Part shown: positions 56,000-64,000 of the stretch, one piece after another
How the letters are laid out: each line of letters begins with the position of its first letter
Position numbering within the stretch: the stretch's first letter is position 1
Origin: Hyphomicrobiaceae bacterium
GTDB taxonomy: Bacteria > Pseudomonadota > Alphaproteobacteria > Rhizobiales > Hyphomicrobiaceae
Reading direction: 5' to 3'
Assembly (NCBI GenBank): GCA_030655135.1
Contig: JAURWC010000081.1
Span: 273,026 to 337,025, forward strand
Length of the DNA stretch: 64,000 nt
The notes under the pieces: model-generated
What the model saw: only the letters and a program-made list of their open reading frames with translations
Databases searched by the model: none
Told to the model about the DNA's origin: nothing
Program-made: the position numbers and the translations under genes

Positions 56000-56314
56000 T
56001 TACTTGCCGCCCGAGGTGTTCGCACCCTGGCCGCTAGTCGACGGTGTTGCGTCGTTCGCGCCTGAAGACAACGAGCCGCCGTCCTTCTTGTTTGCTGGAG
56101 CCTTGCCCGGCATGGTGCCATCGCTTGGCGTAGCCGACGAGGTTCCTGCTGTGCCCGACGACGTTCCGGTCGAGCCAGACGACGTTTTGTTTTGATCGAC
56201 GGACGGACCTGCGGCCGAGCCAGGCGACCCGCCGGTCGTGTTCGGTGTTTGAGCCATTGCTGCTGAGGCAGTGACCGCAAAGGCAAGAGCAGCAGCAGCT
56301 GTGAGCACTTTCAT
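56000..56314 (-). CDS. Secreted Ser/Gly/Thr-rich low-complexity protein
   Basis: 104 residues. A signal peptide (MKVLTAAAALAFAVTASAAMA) precedes a mature chain of small and polar residues (TGGSPGSAAG, GSTGTSSGTAGTSSATPSDG, NKKDGGSLSSG) with no fold expected. The start has AAGGAAAAC upstream. A well-formed terminator follows. It resembles the neighbouring secreted protein in composition, but lacks its Cys tail. The GGSLSSG block recalls the GSLS repeat unit of the 29.4 kb secreted protein. Confidence 0.72.
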   Translation of the reverse strand: MKVLTAAAALAFAVTASAAMAQTPNTTGGSPGSAAGPSVDQNKTSSGSTGTSSGTAGTSSATPSDGTMPGKAPANKKDGGSLSSGANDATPSTSGQGANTSGGK

Positions 56315-56571
56315 TTTGTTTTCCTTACTGTTGGCGCCAGTCTGGCGCGATCTGGGGCGATGGGCTTGGCCCAGTTGTCAGTAAGCCAACCAGTCAAACA
56401 ATGTTCCTGAATGAAGAAGTGGCTCAACATTTAACGTGCAAAAAAAAGCCGGCGGTGAGGCGAGGAGTTGGCGTACTTGAGGGTGCGATCCGATAGTTCA
56501 CAATGTTGCGATCAAACGGGAACCTTGCTGTCACTTTGCTGTTGCTGAAGTCCTTCGACGAAGGCTGGGAG

Positions 56572-56841
56572 ATGGCCAAACAACTGCACGGGTATCGGAT
56601 GACTGTCCTAATAGCGAGTGTGGATACCGAGGCTCTGCCAGAAGGCGGTTTCCTCGTGACTACCAGGTTTAGCGACGACTCTTGGGTCTCCATGCGCACC
56701 GACAAGGGTGTCGTGACCGAACGCATAGACCACTACCTTCCAGATCAAATCGACCCAATGTGTTTCCGCTATGAAACGCTTGGAGACCTCGAGAATCCAG
56801 AAGTTGCAGTCCCACCGACCCTCAATGAGCCGAACATCTGA
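56572..56841 (+). CDS. Small hypothetical protein
   Basis: 89 residues from the ATG at 56572 (GAAGG about 9 bases upstream); an ATG-like upstream start at 56503 would add 23 residues. It has alternating hydrophobic strands (YRMTVLIASVDTE, GGFLVTTRFSDDSWVSM) followed by a polar, Pro-rich tail. No family recognised, no signal. It is flanked by the secreted low-complexity genes and the YcgG operon. Confidence 0.5.
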   Translation: MAKQLHGYRMTVLIASVDTEALPEGGFLVTTRFSDDSWVSMRTDKGVVTERIDHYLPDQIDPMCFRYETLGDLENPEVAVPPTLNEPNI

Positions 56842-57079
56842 TCAGACCGCGCCCGCCCTCAGTGTAAAGTGGCGTATTGGGCGACTTGGTAAGAGTATGG
56901 TTAGTGGCGCTGTCCGCGAAACGGGCAAAAGGCAACCTTCTGCAGCAAGAACTCTCTGCTCGCAGCGGCAATCGCGTGTTCTCCAACCGGGAGATAAAGC
57001 GCCTTCGACAGTCAGCTCAACGAGCGGAAAAGATGGGAAATAAAAAACAGTTTGGAGCAGCACAAGCTGTGAAAATTTA

Positions 57080-57316
57080 TCACTCCGGCGCGCCGAGCTT
57101 CTCAGCGACGTTGTCTAGTCGTTGATCTGCTCTGTCGCCGATCGTTGGATCGTACCGGCCCTCGTTGTCCAGCATTGAAATGGCTACCTCTTCTTCCGTC
57201 TCTACAATCGACACACCGTTCAACCGTGATATCGTCGTTATCGTGGCTTTGCGATCTGGAACGCGGACCTCACCGGTCTTAGGATCGGACACTTTGTAGA
57301 AGTAAACCTTCACCAT
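57080..57316 (-). CDS. Small protein at the end of the YcgG-DUF1989 operon
   Basis: 78 residues (MVKVYFYKVSDPKTGEVRVP ... TISRLNGVSIVETEEEVA) with alternating strands and a charged helix near the end. The ATG overlaps the preceding DUF1989 stop by 7 bases with GAGGA 1-6 bases upstream. It is the third gene of a tightly packed operon. I know no function for it; coupling implies a role with the two enzymes. Confidence 0.68.
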   Translation of the reverse strand: MVKVYFYKVSDPKTGEVRVPDRKATITTISRLNGVSIVETEEEVAISMLDNEGRYDPTIGDRADQRLDNVAEKLGAPE

Positions 57317-57909
57317 TCCTCGCATTTGGCCTGCACCTCAAACTCAATTGGTTTAAACGATCCGTTGTTGCTCTGGGGCGCAGAGCATGCCGTTAGGCCA
57401 ACGATTAGATCCATCTCCGCACGGAAAGTGATGTGATCGCCTGGCTTGCTGAGCGGTGGCAACACATCAAGTCGGCCAGTTTCACCTTGAACCGCAACAT
57501 TCATAAAGATGTTGAACGATACCGGGATGGCGTCCGGGTCAATGCCGTATGGCGCAAACGCATGTGACAAATTTCCGAAACATCCCTGATGAGGTGTCTC
57601 ATCCCCGTAGATGATCCGAAATGTTTCGCGCGAACACGGCGTCAGCAGGAAGTCGTGCCGGCCGACGGTATCCTCGATGATCCGCAGCATGACGCGGCTG
57701 CGATTGGAGTACAGCAAGTCACCGGTGGTGATGAAGAGCTTGCTGGCATAATCGAGCGTCCGACCCGACGAGACGACCTCTTTATAATCATGCGCGTTGA
57801 ACGCGACGAGATCAGCGACCTGCTCCCCTTCGGGATCGATGACCGTCAGCAACTCCCCAGCCTCAAGTTTGAGAGAAGTGCCCGAGCGAGGTGCGATTTT
57901 GTTACGCAT
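57310..57909 (-). CDS. Urea carboxylase-associated family protein (DUF1989)
   Basis: The 199-residue DUF1989 protein has the expected blocks ELLTVIDPEGEQVADLVAFN, SNRSRVMLRIIEDTVGRHDF, TPCSRETF and GCFGNLSHAF, with PVSFNIFMNVAVQ in the second half. It resembles the paired UcaA subunits that accompany urea carboxylase or guanidine carboxylase, here as a single gene. It overlaps the YcgG-like gene by 8 bases and the small third gene by 7 bases. A metal or guanidine/urea-type ligand is possible; no substrate is shown. Confidence 0.8.
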   Translation of the reverse strand: MRNKIAPRSGTSLKLEAGELLTVIDPEGEQVADLVAFNAHDYKEVVSSGRTLDYASKLFITTGDLLYSNRSRVMLRIIEDTVGRHDFLLTPCSRETFRIIYGDETPHQGCFGNLSHAFAPYGIDPDAIPVSFNIFMNVAVQGETGRLDVLPPLSKPGDHITFRAEMDLIVGLTACSAPQSNNGSFKPIEFEVQAKCEEW

Positions 57910-58570
57910 GGAATGGGCACTTCCAATCTTCGTCTACATGACGGCCGCTGTACTGGGCAGCAGCCGGACCGGTACCGTGCACAGCCAGCATTGGATTCGG
58001 CCCACCGCACAACTCCGTATCCCGCGCGATCGTAGTATCTCGGATCGACTCATAGCGACCCTCCGCCCTCAACCGCTCGAACTGCGAGTGGAGGTTAAAA
58101 ATCATCGTCGGGTATTTGAACCGGCGGGACTGACGGCTCGAACCGGGATGCAGTCCGACGACGAAAAAGCCACGGCCCCCGATGCTCATGCTGAAATGCG
58201 GAGAGTTTGGATCGGAGTCGACGCTGGGGTCCCATTTGAAGTCTTCGGCATCAATCTGATGGATGGCATTCAGTCGATGCCATAGCCGCGCCTCGAACTC
58301 CGTCTCTGACAGCGTTTGGCGGTTGGTGAAGATCACTGCCTGACTAACGAAGATTTTTTGGTCCGCTTGATTTTCGCAAGCAAACTCCTGGAGTACCGAC
58401 GTGATATCGCGGTCCATGCGCGGGCAACAGATATCGTTTGCAACGAGAACCTCAAGCTGGTCGCGTTTGAGAGCTGCTTTAGCTCCCACACAGGGAAAGG
58501 ATCGGTCTGCAACGAATTCTTTCAGCTCATCGGCAATCTCGTCTTCGCGGCCGCGGTCCGTGAGATCCAT
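57902..58570 (-). CDS. YqcI/YcgG-family protein (possible guanidino N-hydroxylase)
   Basis: 222 residues. The YqcI/YcgG family includes GntA, a heme/iron-dependent guanidino N-hydroxylase of guanitoxin synthesis. Visible are VGAKAALKRDQLE, SETEFEARLWHRLNAIHQ, PNSPHFSMSIGGRGFFVVGLHP (His-rich core, H about 131 and 145) and a C-terminal KCPFHA. The start at 58570 is the first good ATG, with AGGAAG upstream. It heads an operon with DUF1989 and a small gene, behind an EcfG-like promoter. Confidence 0.75.
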   Translation of the reverse strand: MDLTDRGREDEIADELKEFVADRSFPCVGAKAALKRDQLEVLVANDICCPRMDRDITSVLQEFACENQADQKIFVSQAVIFTNRQTLSETEFEARLWHRLNAIHQIDAEDFKWDPSVDSDPNSPHFSMSIGGRGFFVVGLHPGSSRQSRRFKYPTMIFNLHSQFERLRAEGRYESIRDTTIARDTELCGGPNPMLAVHGTGPAAAQYSGRHVDEDWKCPFHA

Positions 58571-58898
58571 TGTTAGCGTACTTCCTTGCTGTTCTCGTTG
58601 CCTGCCAAACAAGCAGGGGACGCCAACGTTCCGCTCAGACCAGCGCGTAAGGGTTACAAATGTTTGAGATTCATCGGCGCAGCGACTTACTTACTTATCG
58701 CCGGTTGAGGATCTATTGTGGAAGGCGCCGTGACGAAACCACGCGTACTTTTGGCGCTTGAGCTGGTTTGCGATGTCGACGGCGGAAGAACCCCCCGGAT
58801 CTTGCGAACTTTTATATTTCGGGGTCGCCGCGAAACCACTCTGCCGTGAGGTCGTATCTGAGGAGAGGTCCCGCCGGATCCACCGAAAAGGAAAAACA
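58571..58898. other. Divergent intergenic region, 328 bp
   Basis: Carries the EcfG-like site for the leftward YcgG operon and must carry the promoter of the rightward His/Gly-rich secreted protein gene; no consensus for the latter was recognised. No gene. Confidence 0.45.
58608..58632 (-). promoter_or_regulatory. EcfG-like promoter GGAAC-N17-GTT
   Basis: GGAAC (58628-58632) and GTT (58608-58610) on the minus strand are 17 bases apart, 38 bases upstream of the YcgG-like gene. It would make the three-gene operon part of the general stress response. Confidence 0.5.
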
Positions 58899-59186
58899 AT
58901 GCGTATGTTTACTGGCGCTGCTTTGGCGCTTACGACCGCAGTTGCGGCACTATCTTTCACCGGAACAGCGGAAGCACGAGATGGCCGCCACGGCGGCGGT
59001 TGGCACGGTGGTGGTCATCATGATGGTGGCGGCTGGCGCGGCGGCCGTGGTTTCGGCATTGGCTTCTACCCGGGCTTCTATGGTGACTCCGGATACTACG
59101 ACGATGATTACTATGATCGTCCGCGATATCGCCACTACCGTTACAGCAGCCATAGGCATCATCGGCACCATCGCCGTTGGCGCTAA
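58899..59186 (+). CDS. Secreted His/Gly/Tyr/Arg-rich small protein
   Basis: 95 residues with a signal peptide (MRMFTGAALALTTAVAALSF ... AEA). The mature part is Gly/His-rich (GGWHGGGHHDGGGWRGGRG), then aromatic (FYPGFYGDSGYYDDDYYD) and ends with an Arg/His-rich tail (HHRHHRRWR). It could bind metals or nucleic acids. Similar GGHHGG secreted proteins occur in Bradyrhizobium-type bacteria, and function is not established. GGAAAA precedes the start. A strong terminator follows. Confidence 0.75.
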   Translation: MRMFTGAALALTTAVAALSFTGTAEARDGRHGGGWHGGGHHDGGGWRGGRGFGIGFYPGFYGDSGYYDDDYYDRPRYRHYRYSSHRHHRHHRRWR

Positions 59187-59192
59187 CAATGC

Positions 59193-59219
59193 GCCCCGGC
59201 TCAAAAGGCCGGGGCTTTT
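59193..59219 (+). terminator. Rho-independent terminator
   Basis: GCCCCGGC-TCAAAAG-GCCGGGGC followed by TTTT: an 8-bp GC-rich stem, 7-base loop and T run, 6 bases after the stop of the His-rich secreted protein gene. Confidence 0.92.
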
Positions 59220-59232
59220 GGTTGAACTCGCG

Positions 59233-59352
59233 TTAAGGGTGACGAGTCGTCATTGCCGACGTCGCCCCGCCGACGCCATTCAAGATAAAGATGCCGATCG
59301 CATTACCGACAAGGATCCACACCCAAAGCAAAATTCCGGCGTTCTCAAACAT
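59233..59352 (-). CDS. 39-residue hydrophobic membrane peptide
   Basis: A start ATG at 59352 with GGAGG at the right distance encodes MFENAGILLWVWILVGNAIG and then IFILNGVGGATSAMTTRHP. One transmembrane helix (residues about 6-26) precedes a polar tail. The EcfG-like promoter at 59385-59409 lies 33 bases upstream. Too small for a named family; the combination of ribosome site and promoter supports it. Confidence 0.6.
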   Translation of the reverse strand: MFENAGILLWVWILVGNAIGIFILNGVGGATSAMTTRHP

Positions 59353-59384
59353 GGTGTCCTCCATTTTCAAGACAATGGGCATGC

Positions 59385-59409
59385 AACTCCACTTCGGTTG
59401 CAGCGTTCC
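59385..59409 (-). promoter_or_regulatory. EcfG-like promoter GGAAC-N17-GTT
   Basis: GGAAC (59405-59409) and GTT (59385-59387) on the minus strand, 17 bases apart, 33 bases upstream of the 39-residue membrane peptide start. Confidence 0.5.
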
Positions 59410-59435
59410 ACTCGACACCAAAGCAGGAGAAACCA

Positions 59436-59543
59436 ATGAAGCTTGTGGTCGCATCTCTACTTGTCGCCTGTTTGGTGACTCCAGCATTCCGCGTAGCGCC
59501 TGGCCCAATGCGTAACGGCCGGTTCGGTTCGGGCAAATCCTAA
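59436..59543 (+). CDS. 35-residue secreted peptide
   Basis: ATG at 59436 with CAGGAGA 5-11 bases upstream. MKLVVASLLVACLVTPAFRV is a signal-like segment, then a short basic tail (APGPMRNGRFGSGKS). It overlaps the stop of the convergent small gene by 4 bases. No family can be assigned. Confidence 0.5.
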   Translation: MKLVVASLLVACLVTPAFRVAPGPMRNGRFGSGKS

Positions 59544-59779
59544 ATCGCAATAATCTTACGTGGGAAAAAGGTCTCAACCGTTGCGCAACCGGTTACGGCA
59601 GCCTTGAGACGGAGCAGGTCGCTCTCACCGGCATCAACGGCCTCCCATAGCCGAGAGGTCATCAGCGCGACCGGTAACGAATAGCCCGTCTCTCGATCAG
59701 CCGCTCCGAGAACGGCTTGAAAGTCTGCCAATGCTTCAACGCTATACAAATCACGCTTCATTTCCAGGATAACAGCCAT
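59540..59779 (-). CDS. Small hypothetical protein
   Basis: Up to 79 residues (MAVILEMKRDLYSVEALADF ... LRLKAAVTGCATVETFFPRK). It is mostly helical, with one Cys. The ATG at 59779 is used; ATG at 59761 is the alternative. A GGAAC-N17-GTT sequence at 59771-59795 overlaps the first start; if it is a real promoter, translation probably begins at 59761 on a nearly leaderless message. No family recognised. Confidence 0.5.
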   Translation of the reverse strand: MAVILEMKRDLYSVEALADFQAVLGAADRETGYSLPVALMTSRLWEAVDAGESDLLRLKAAVTGCATVETFFPRKIIAI

Positions 59780-60028
59780 CCCGGGGCTTAGTTCCCGTAA
59801 GGACGACTAGCGCGCTTCGCGGGTGGTCGATTCGCGCCGCGACGCTGTTCGCATGCTTGTAGCCAGCAAGTCGTCCGCGCCAGTGAGGAACGCCACAACA
59901 GCTTGCGATGGCCAGCCCATGACGACAGCTAGCAAGACCATGACGAATGCCCCGCCACTTACGGGGAATTGGTGCGCAGCCGGCTCGAACGAGCAGATGG
60001 ATCGGTGTGCTCAAGCAGCTTGCCAATC

Positions 60029-62605
60029 TCAGCTCTCCAGAACCTCGCGCACTTTGGCCGCCAACTGGTCAAGCGTGAACGGCTTGCCAATAAGTGCAAC
60101 GCCGGGATCGACTACACCATTGTGTACAACGGCATTACGAGTGTAGCCGGTGGTATAAAGCACTTTGAGGTCTGGGCGGCGCCTACGTGCCTCATCTGCT
60201 AGCTTGCGGCCATTCATATCGGGCATGACAATGTCGGTGAACAGCATCGTGATCTCCGGATGCGCGTCCAGGATACGCAGTGCCGCGACAGCCCCATCGG
60301 CCTCGAATACGCGGTAACCGAGCTCCCCCAAGGCATCGACGCTCAGCTGGCGCACGGCTGCCTCATCCTCGACAACTAAAATGATCTCCTGAAACTCGCC
60401 TAAGGGTAGAGCTACACCCGGTGCATTATCTTCCGCATCTTCCACGCCAATAAAGCGCGGCAGGTATATTTTGACAGTCGTGCCTTCGCCAGCCTCGGAA
60501 TAGATCTTCACATGTCCGCCAGATTGCTTCACGAACCCGTACACCTGACTCAAGCCCAGCCCAGTTCCCTTGCCAACGGCCTTGGTCGTAAAGAAGGGAT
60601 CAAATGCCTTGGCTACGACCTCGGGCGGCATGCCCCCACCGGTATCTGAAACCGCGATCATCACATATTGTCCCACCGGGACTCCGAAGTTTGCGGCGGC
60701 GTAGCGCTCGTCAATATGCATGTTCTGGGTTTCGATAGTCAGCCTTCCCTCTTCGCCCATCGCATCGCGCGCGTTGACCGCGAGGTTCAGGATGGCGCTC
60801 TCGAGCTGATTGCGATCCGCATGCGCCCGCCATAGCCCGGCTGAAAGGACCGTCTCGAGGCGAATGCCAGCTCCCAGGGAATGACTTAAAAGGTCTGACA
60901 TTCCGGGGACCAGCTTGTTTGCATCCAGCACTTCGGGATTTAGGGGCTGCTGGCGTGAAAATGCTAACAGACGCTGGGTGAGCGTTGCGGCGCGCTGAGC
61001 CCCGTCTTTTGCTGAAGCGATGTACCGAGCAGCACGTGCATCGGACACTCCCACCCGCCGGCCCAGCAAATCTAACGAGCCCACGACCACCGCGAGCATG
61101 TTGTTAAAATCGTGAGCGATGCCGCCTGTGAGCTGCCCCACAGCTTCCATTTTCTGGGCCTGCCGCAGGGCCTCCTCCGTCTGCTCCCGCTCGGCGACGA
61201 CTTCCGCCACGCGCCGCTCCAGATTTTCATTGAGCGTACGCAGCTCGGCTTCTGTCCGCTTTCGCCCAGTGACATCGATCGCGGTTCCTACCACGCGCAG
61301 GCAGTGCCCGCTGGGATCGAAAATGCCTCGGCCCTTAGCCGCTACCCACCGGATGAGGCCATCTTCTTTGCCAATGGTGCGGTATTCGACATCATAAAGC
61401 GCGCGCTTAACGGGATCGCACGCTTCCGCAAACGCGTCTGCCGTCGCAGCGCGGTCGTCGGGATGCAACCCATTGTAAAAATCGGCCATGGAAGCCGGCG
61501 CCTCCGGCGAGATGCCAAACATCCGTTTGACGATGGGAGGCCAGATCAAAATGTCGTTGATGACATCGACATCCCAAAAGCCTACTTCGGCTGCTTGGGT
61601 CGCCAGCCGGAGCCGTTCCTCGTTAATGGCAAGCTCTGCCCGGGTACGCACACGTTCGCTTATATCGAGCATCGCTCCTATCATACGAATGGCAGCGCCA
61701 TCCTGCTTGCGAATTATATGCCCACGATCGAGAACGCCGGCATAAGTGCCATCTGCGCGGAGAAAGCGATATTCGTCGGTCCAACTCTTCGCCGACCCGT
61801 CAATCGCCGCGTGAATACTTGCGTCGATGCGGTCGCGGTCATCAGGGTGAATGTGGGAGATCCACCACTCTCCTGTGGGTTCTACCTCATCAGCAGAATG
61901 TCCGTAAGCAGCGCCAAGTGCCTCGTTCCAGATGACGTGGTTTGTGGAAAAGTTCCAGTCCCAGATCGCATCGTTAGTCGCGAGGTTGGCGAGCCGCAGG
62001 CGTTCCTCAACAAGTCGCAGCGCACTCTCGGCTTCGAGGCGCTGCCGAGCTTCTATAGCAAACTCTTGGGCGCGCGCGCGTTGCGTGGCTAGAGCCTTGC
62101 GTAACTCAAGCTGAGTCATGACCTGCCGGGCGAGCACTTCGAGAACGAGTCGTTGGTGCGAAGTTATCCCTGCGGGGCGCGGGTTACGGTCTAGAACGCA
62201 GACCGTACCAATCGGAAGTCCTTCACTGCTTCGCAAAAGGGCGCCCGCGTAAAACCGCAGCCCTTCGTGGGCAGTGACTAGCGGGTTGCAGGCAAACCGG
62301 GCATCTCTTCGGGTATCGGGAACAACCAGAAAATCATTCTGCAGGATTGCGTGGGCGCAAATAGAAACATCGAGCGGCAACTCGCGCACGCCGATTCCCG
62401 TCTCCGCCATGAACCACTGGCGGTCGCGGGCCACCAGATTTATGACGGCTATCGGGGCGCCGAACGTGTCTGCTGCGAGACGGACGATATCGTCGAATTC
62501 GGCTTCCGGCGACGTGTCGACAATCGCATAGGCCTCCAACGCTGCCACGCGGTCAGCTTCCGACGAGGGAGATACCCCGTCAGCAATCGTTGAATTATTT
62601 TTCAT
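60029..62605 (-). CDS. Hybrid histidine kinase with GAF and PAS domains
   Basis: About 858 residues, soluble. An N-terminal GAF domain (about 10-170) is followed by a helix, two PAS domains (about 200-325 and 330-450) and a coiled coil. HisKA carries His in [12 protein letters not shown] (about 500). The HATPase has the N box (ILNLAVNARDA), the G boxes (SDTGGGMP, GKGTGLGLSQVYG) and a receiver with phospho-Asp in MLFTDIVMPDMNG and Lys in LIGKPFT. It belongs to the PAS-GAF hybrid kinases that act on receivers of the general stress response or other relays; no partner is adjacent. The start is uncertain (62605 ATG or 62629 GTG). Confidence 0.86.
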   Translation of the reverse strand: MKNNSTIADGVSPSSEADRVAALEAYAIVDTSPEAEFDDIVRLAADTFGAPIAVINLVARDRQWFMAETGIGVRELPLDVSICAHAILQNDFLVVPDTRRDARFACNPLVTAHEGLRFYAGALLRSSEGLPIGTVCVLDRNPRPAGITSHQRLVLEVLARQVMTQLELRKALATQRARAQEFAIEARQRLEAESALRLVEERLRLANLATNDAIWDWNFSTNHVIWNEALGAAYGHSADEVEPTGEWWISHIHPDDRDRIDASIHAAIDGSAKSWTDEYRFLRADGTYAGVLDRGHIIRKQDGAAIRMIGAMLDISERVRTRAELAINEERLRLATQAAEVGFWDVDVINDILIWPPIVKRMFGISPEAPASMADFYNGLHPDDRAATADAFAEACDPVKRALYDVEYRTIGKEDGLIRWVAAKGRGIFDPSGHCLRVVGTAIDVTGRKRTEAELRTLNENLERRVAEVVAEREQTEEALRQAQKMEAVGQLTGGIAHDFNNMLAVVVGSLDLLGRRVGVSDARAARYIASAKDGAQRAATLTQRLLAFSRQQPLNPEVLDANKLVPGMSDLLSHSLGAGIRLETVLSAGLWRAHADRNQLESAILNLAVNARDAMGEEGRLTIETQNMHIDERYAAANFGVPVGQYVMIAVSDTGGGMPPEVVAKAFDPFFTTKAVGKGTGLGLSQVYGFVKQSGGHVKIYSEAGEGTTVKIYLPRFIGVEDAEDNAPGVALPLGEFQEIILVVEDEAAVRQLSVDALGELGYRVFEADGAVAALRILDAHPEITMLFTDIVMPDMNGRKLADEARRRRPDLKVLYTTGYTRNAVVHNGVVDPGVALIGKPFTLDQLAAKVREVLES

Positions 62606-62968
62606 TGAGCTAGTTTGTGAGCCTTTCACTTCCGCGCGGAACGACCACGCGATATTGTCCCGGTTCTCGCGGCAACTCCGCGAGCGCTTTTTCCCGCGCT
62701 CTTTTTATCATCAAATGCAACGGGGAGTCGCCCCGTTCCTGAGGCGGCATTAACTTGAGCCAAACGCGCTTTTAGCCCCTTTATTGCGCGCGAGTTATGA
62801 GCATAGTTGTGTGCGTTCGTTGCCGCCGAGACGTTTAGAGACGATGCGCGGACCGATACCGGCGTCGATGCGCGAGACGCCGATTGGCGAGCGAAGGATC
62901 GCCAAGGTGTCTGTTAAGGGGAGTAAGCGGGGCGCTTGCCGTCGCGAACCTCGGCCAACGGGTGAAGC
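62606..62968. other. Intergenic stretch, 363 bp
   Basis: No gene, repeat or clear promoter motif recognised. It separates the hybrid kinase from the small hypothetical gene at 62969. Confidence 0.35.
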
Positions 62969-63220
62969 TTAAGGTGTCCGTTGCCGACGCGGGCCAGGAT
63001 TGATGTCGTCGTTTTCGCAACTGGCGATGAACCAACGTTCCTTGTGGGCCCACTCACGGTCGGCGACGGCATCAAGCCGTGCCAGCTCAGCGAAATACTC
63101 GGCGCCGACCACACCGTTCATGTTGCTCGATACAAACAGGCTGGTTGCATGGTGCGCTTTCGCGTAGCGATCCGACGCCGTGTGCTCAAGCAGTGGGAGC
63201 AATTTCTTCATCGGGGTCAT
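62969..63220 (-). CDS. Small hypothetical protein
   Basis: 83 residues (MTPMKKLLPLLEHTASDRYAK ... FAELARLDAVADREWAHKERW ... NPGPRRQRTP). Helical and charged, no signal. GAAGAGG lies about 4 bases upstream of the ATG. It resembles no family I can name. Its convergence with nothing nearby gives no context. Confidence 0.5.
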   Translation of the reverse strand: MTPMKKLLPLLEHTASDRYAKAHHATSLFVSSNMNGVVGAEYFAELARLDAVADREWAHKERWFIASCENDDINPGPRRQRTP

Positions 63221-63461
63221 GTGGCCTCTTCAATGTCGCCGATTTTAGGTATCATTTCCCTGTAACGAGGGCAAAGCGACGCCGTTACGGCCCATCCATG
63301 GTAGGGGATCCGACGGCATTCTCATGTCACTCGTGCTCGATGGCAGCGGCGGAAGGATGCGTCCAGAGAGCGGATGAACGTCAGGTCCGCAGAGCCGCTG
63401 CGATGGCTACCATCTGCCCTCGCAGCTTCCTGCCTAAGAAACCCATCAAGCGATCATGTTG

Positions 63462-63487
63462 GGAACGATTGGGTTTGGTCGACAGTT
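63462..63487 (+). promoter_or_regulatory. EcfG-like promoter GGAAC-N18-GTT
   Basis: GGAAC at 63462-63466 and GTT at 63485-63487, spacing 18, 24 bases upstream of the phospholipase D-like gene start. One base longer than the other sites in this region, within the range accepted for GGAAC-N16/17-CGTT. Confidence 0.4.
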
Positions 63488-63511
63488 TGTTTTCGGCTTA
63501 AAAGAAAGGGA

Positions 63512-64000
63512 ATGATTAAGTTGCGGGGACCGGAGCGCATAGCTGTACTGAGCGGGGATACGACATGGAAAGTAGCGTCCGCACAGCGCATGTCTGTGTT
63601 TCATGATGTGGCCTCCTGTTTTGGAGCGGTCCGATCGAGCCTGCTCAAAGCCGAGAAAAGCATCACAATTGTCGGCTGGGATATCGATAGCCGGACGCCG
63701 CTCGCGGGATGCTCCGGCCAGCCCATCGATGACTTGCCTCGCGATCTGGGGCCCTTTCTTAAGGAACTGGCGCGCCGCAAGCCGCAACTGCGTATTCGTT
63801 TGCTGCTATGGGATTTTTCTACCCTTTATGCCCTCGAACGTGAGGGATTCCCAAAAGTCAAGCTCGCCTGGGATAACGTTGACCTGGTTTTGGATAACAC
63901 GCTACCGACCGGATCGTCCCAACATCAGAAATTGGTGATCGTCGACGACAACGTTGCATTCTGCGGCGGGCTGGATCTCACAATTCGGCGTTGGGATACA
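63512..64000 (+). CDS. Phospholipase D-like domain protein (N-terminal part)
   Basis: The ATG at 63512 with AAAGGGA 2-8 bases upstream opens a frame to the window edge, 163 residues. The first HKD-type motif is present: HQKLVIVDDNVAFCGGLDLT, followed by RRWDT. Upstream a beta region (SITIVGWDIDSRT) and helix LPRDLGPFLKELA match the phospholipase D/cardiolipin synthase N-terminal half. The second HKD lies beyond the window. It may hydrolyse phospholipids or make cardiolipin. Confidence 0.85.
   Translation, partial: MIKLRGPERIAVLSGDTTWKVASAQRMSVFHDVASCFGAVRSSLLKAEKSITIVGWDIDSRTPLAGCSGQPIDDLPRDLGPFLKELARRKPQLRIRLLLWDFSTLYALEREGFPKVKLAWDNVDLVLDNTLPTGSSQHQKLVIVDDNVAFCGGLDLTIRRWDT

Noticed and set aside
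59751..60026. A 91-codon minus-strand frame beside the hybrid kinase
   Set aside because: Cys-rich random-looking composition with no domain; not supported.

Overview
The window reads as a chromosomal segment of an alphaproteobacterium of the order Hyphomicrobiales, most like the Bradyrhizobium/Rhodopseudomonas (Nitrobacteraceae) group. The reasons are GC-rich codon use, the style of the small secreted proteins, an FeS-BCP type photolyase, DUF1989/YcgG genes, GGAAC-N17-GTT promoter-like sites resembling the EcfG general stress sigma factor consensus, and short palindromes recurring between genes. Genus is an inference.

Layout. 0-11 kb is ordinary chromosome: the end of a UDP-glucose dehydrogenase, VOC and DUF899 proteins, a transglutaminase-like protease, a fused CoA-transferase, a YiiX-like peptidase, NAD synthetase, a response regulator, a Crp/Fnr regulator and a methyltransferase. 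11.2-21.6 kb is one leftward chemotaxis-type operon: soluble receptor with two signalling hairpins, protein with three CheW domains, CheB, CheR, CheA, CheY-like, CheC, hybrid histidine kinase. 22-29 kb has a truncated serine recombinase and a TetR/RND efflux/hydrolase unit.

29-44 kb alternates intact genes (small secreted proteins, MAPEG, pentapeptide protein, FeS photolyase, Ca2+/H+ antiporter, EgtD, DM13, GGDEF-EAL) with remnants: a sulfite-oxidase-like gene, a receiver-like gene, a SOUL gene joined to a duplicated piece of the tetR gene, a 5'-truncated egtB and a dead tyrosine recombinase. 44.6-52.8 kb is mobile DNA: an intact tyrosine recombinase with a C-terminal extension, a protein carrying family-A polymerase-like motifs, an AlpA-type regulator, an unknown 239-residue protein, three imperfect ~190-bp repeats, an orphan frameshifted hsdM, and a tRNA-Arg(CCG) 3' fragment beside a broken second integrase.

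53-64 kb is rich in very small hydrophilic, membrane or secreted proteins and stress-type genes. It contains a YcgG-DUF1989-small protein operon, a PHA-system protein, a large GAF-PAS hybrid kinase and the start of a phospholipase D-like protein. Several of these genes have a GGAAC-N17/18-GTT site upstream, which suggests control by a general stress sigma factor.

The most notable items are the polymerase-like protein in a compact integrase-linked module, the receptor/CheW architecture of the che operon, and the stress-promoter cluster. All functions are inferred from sequence reading alone; no database search was run.
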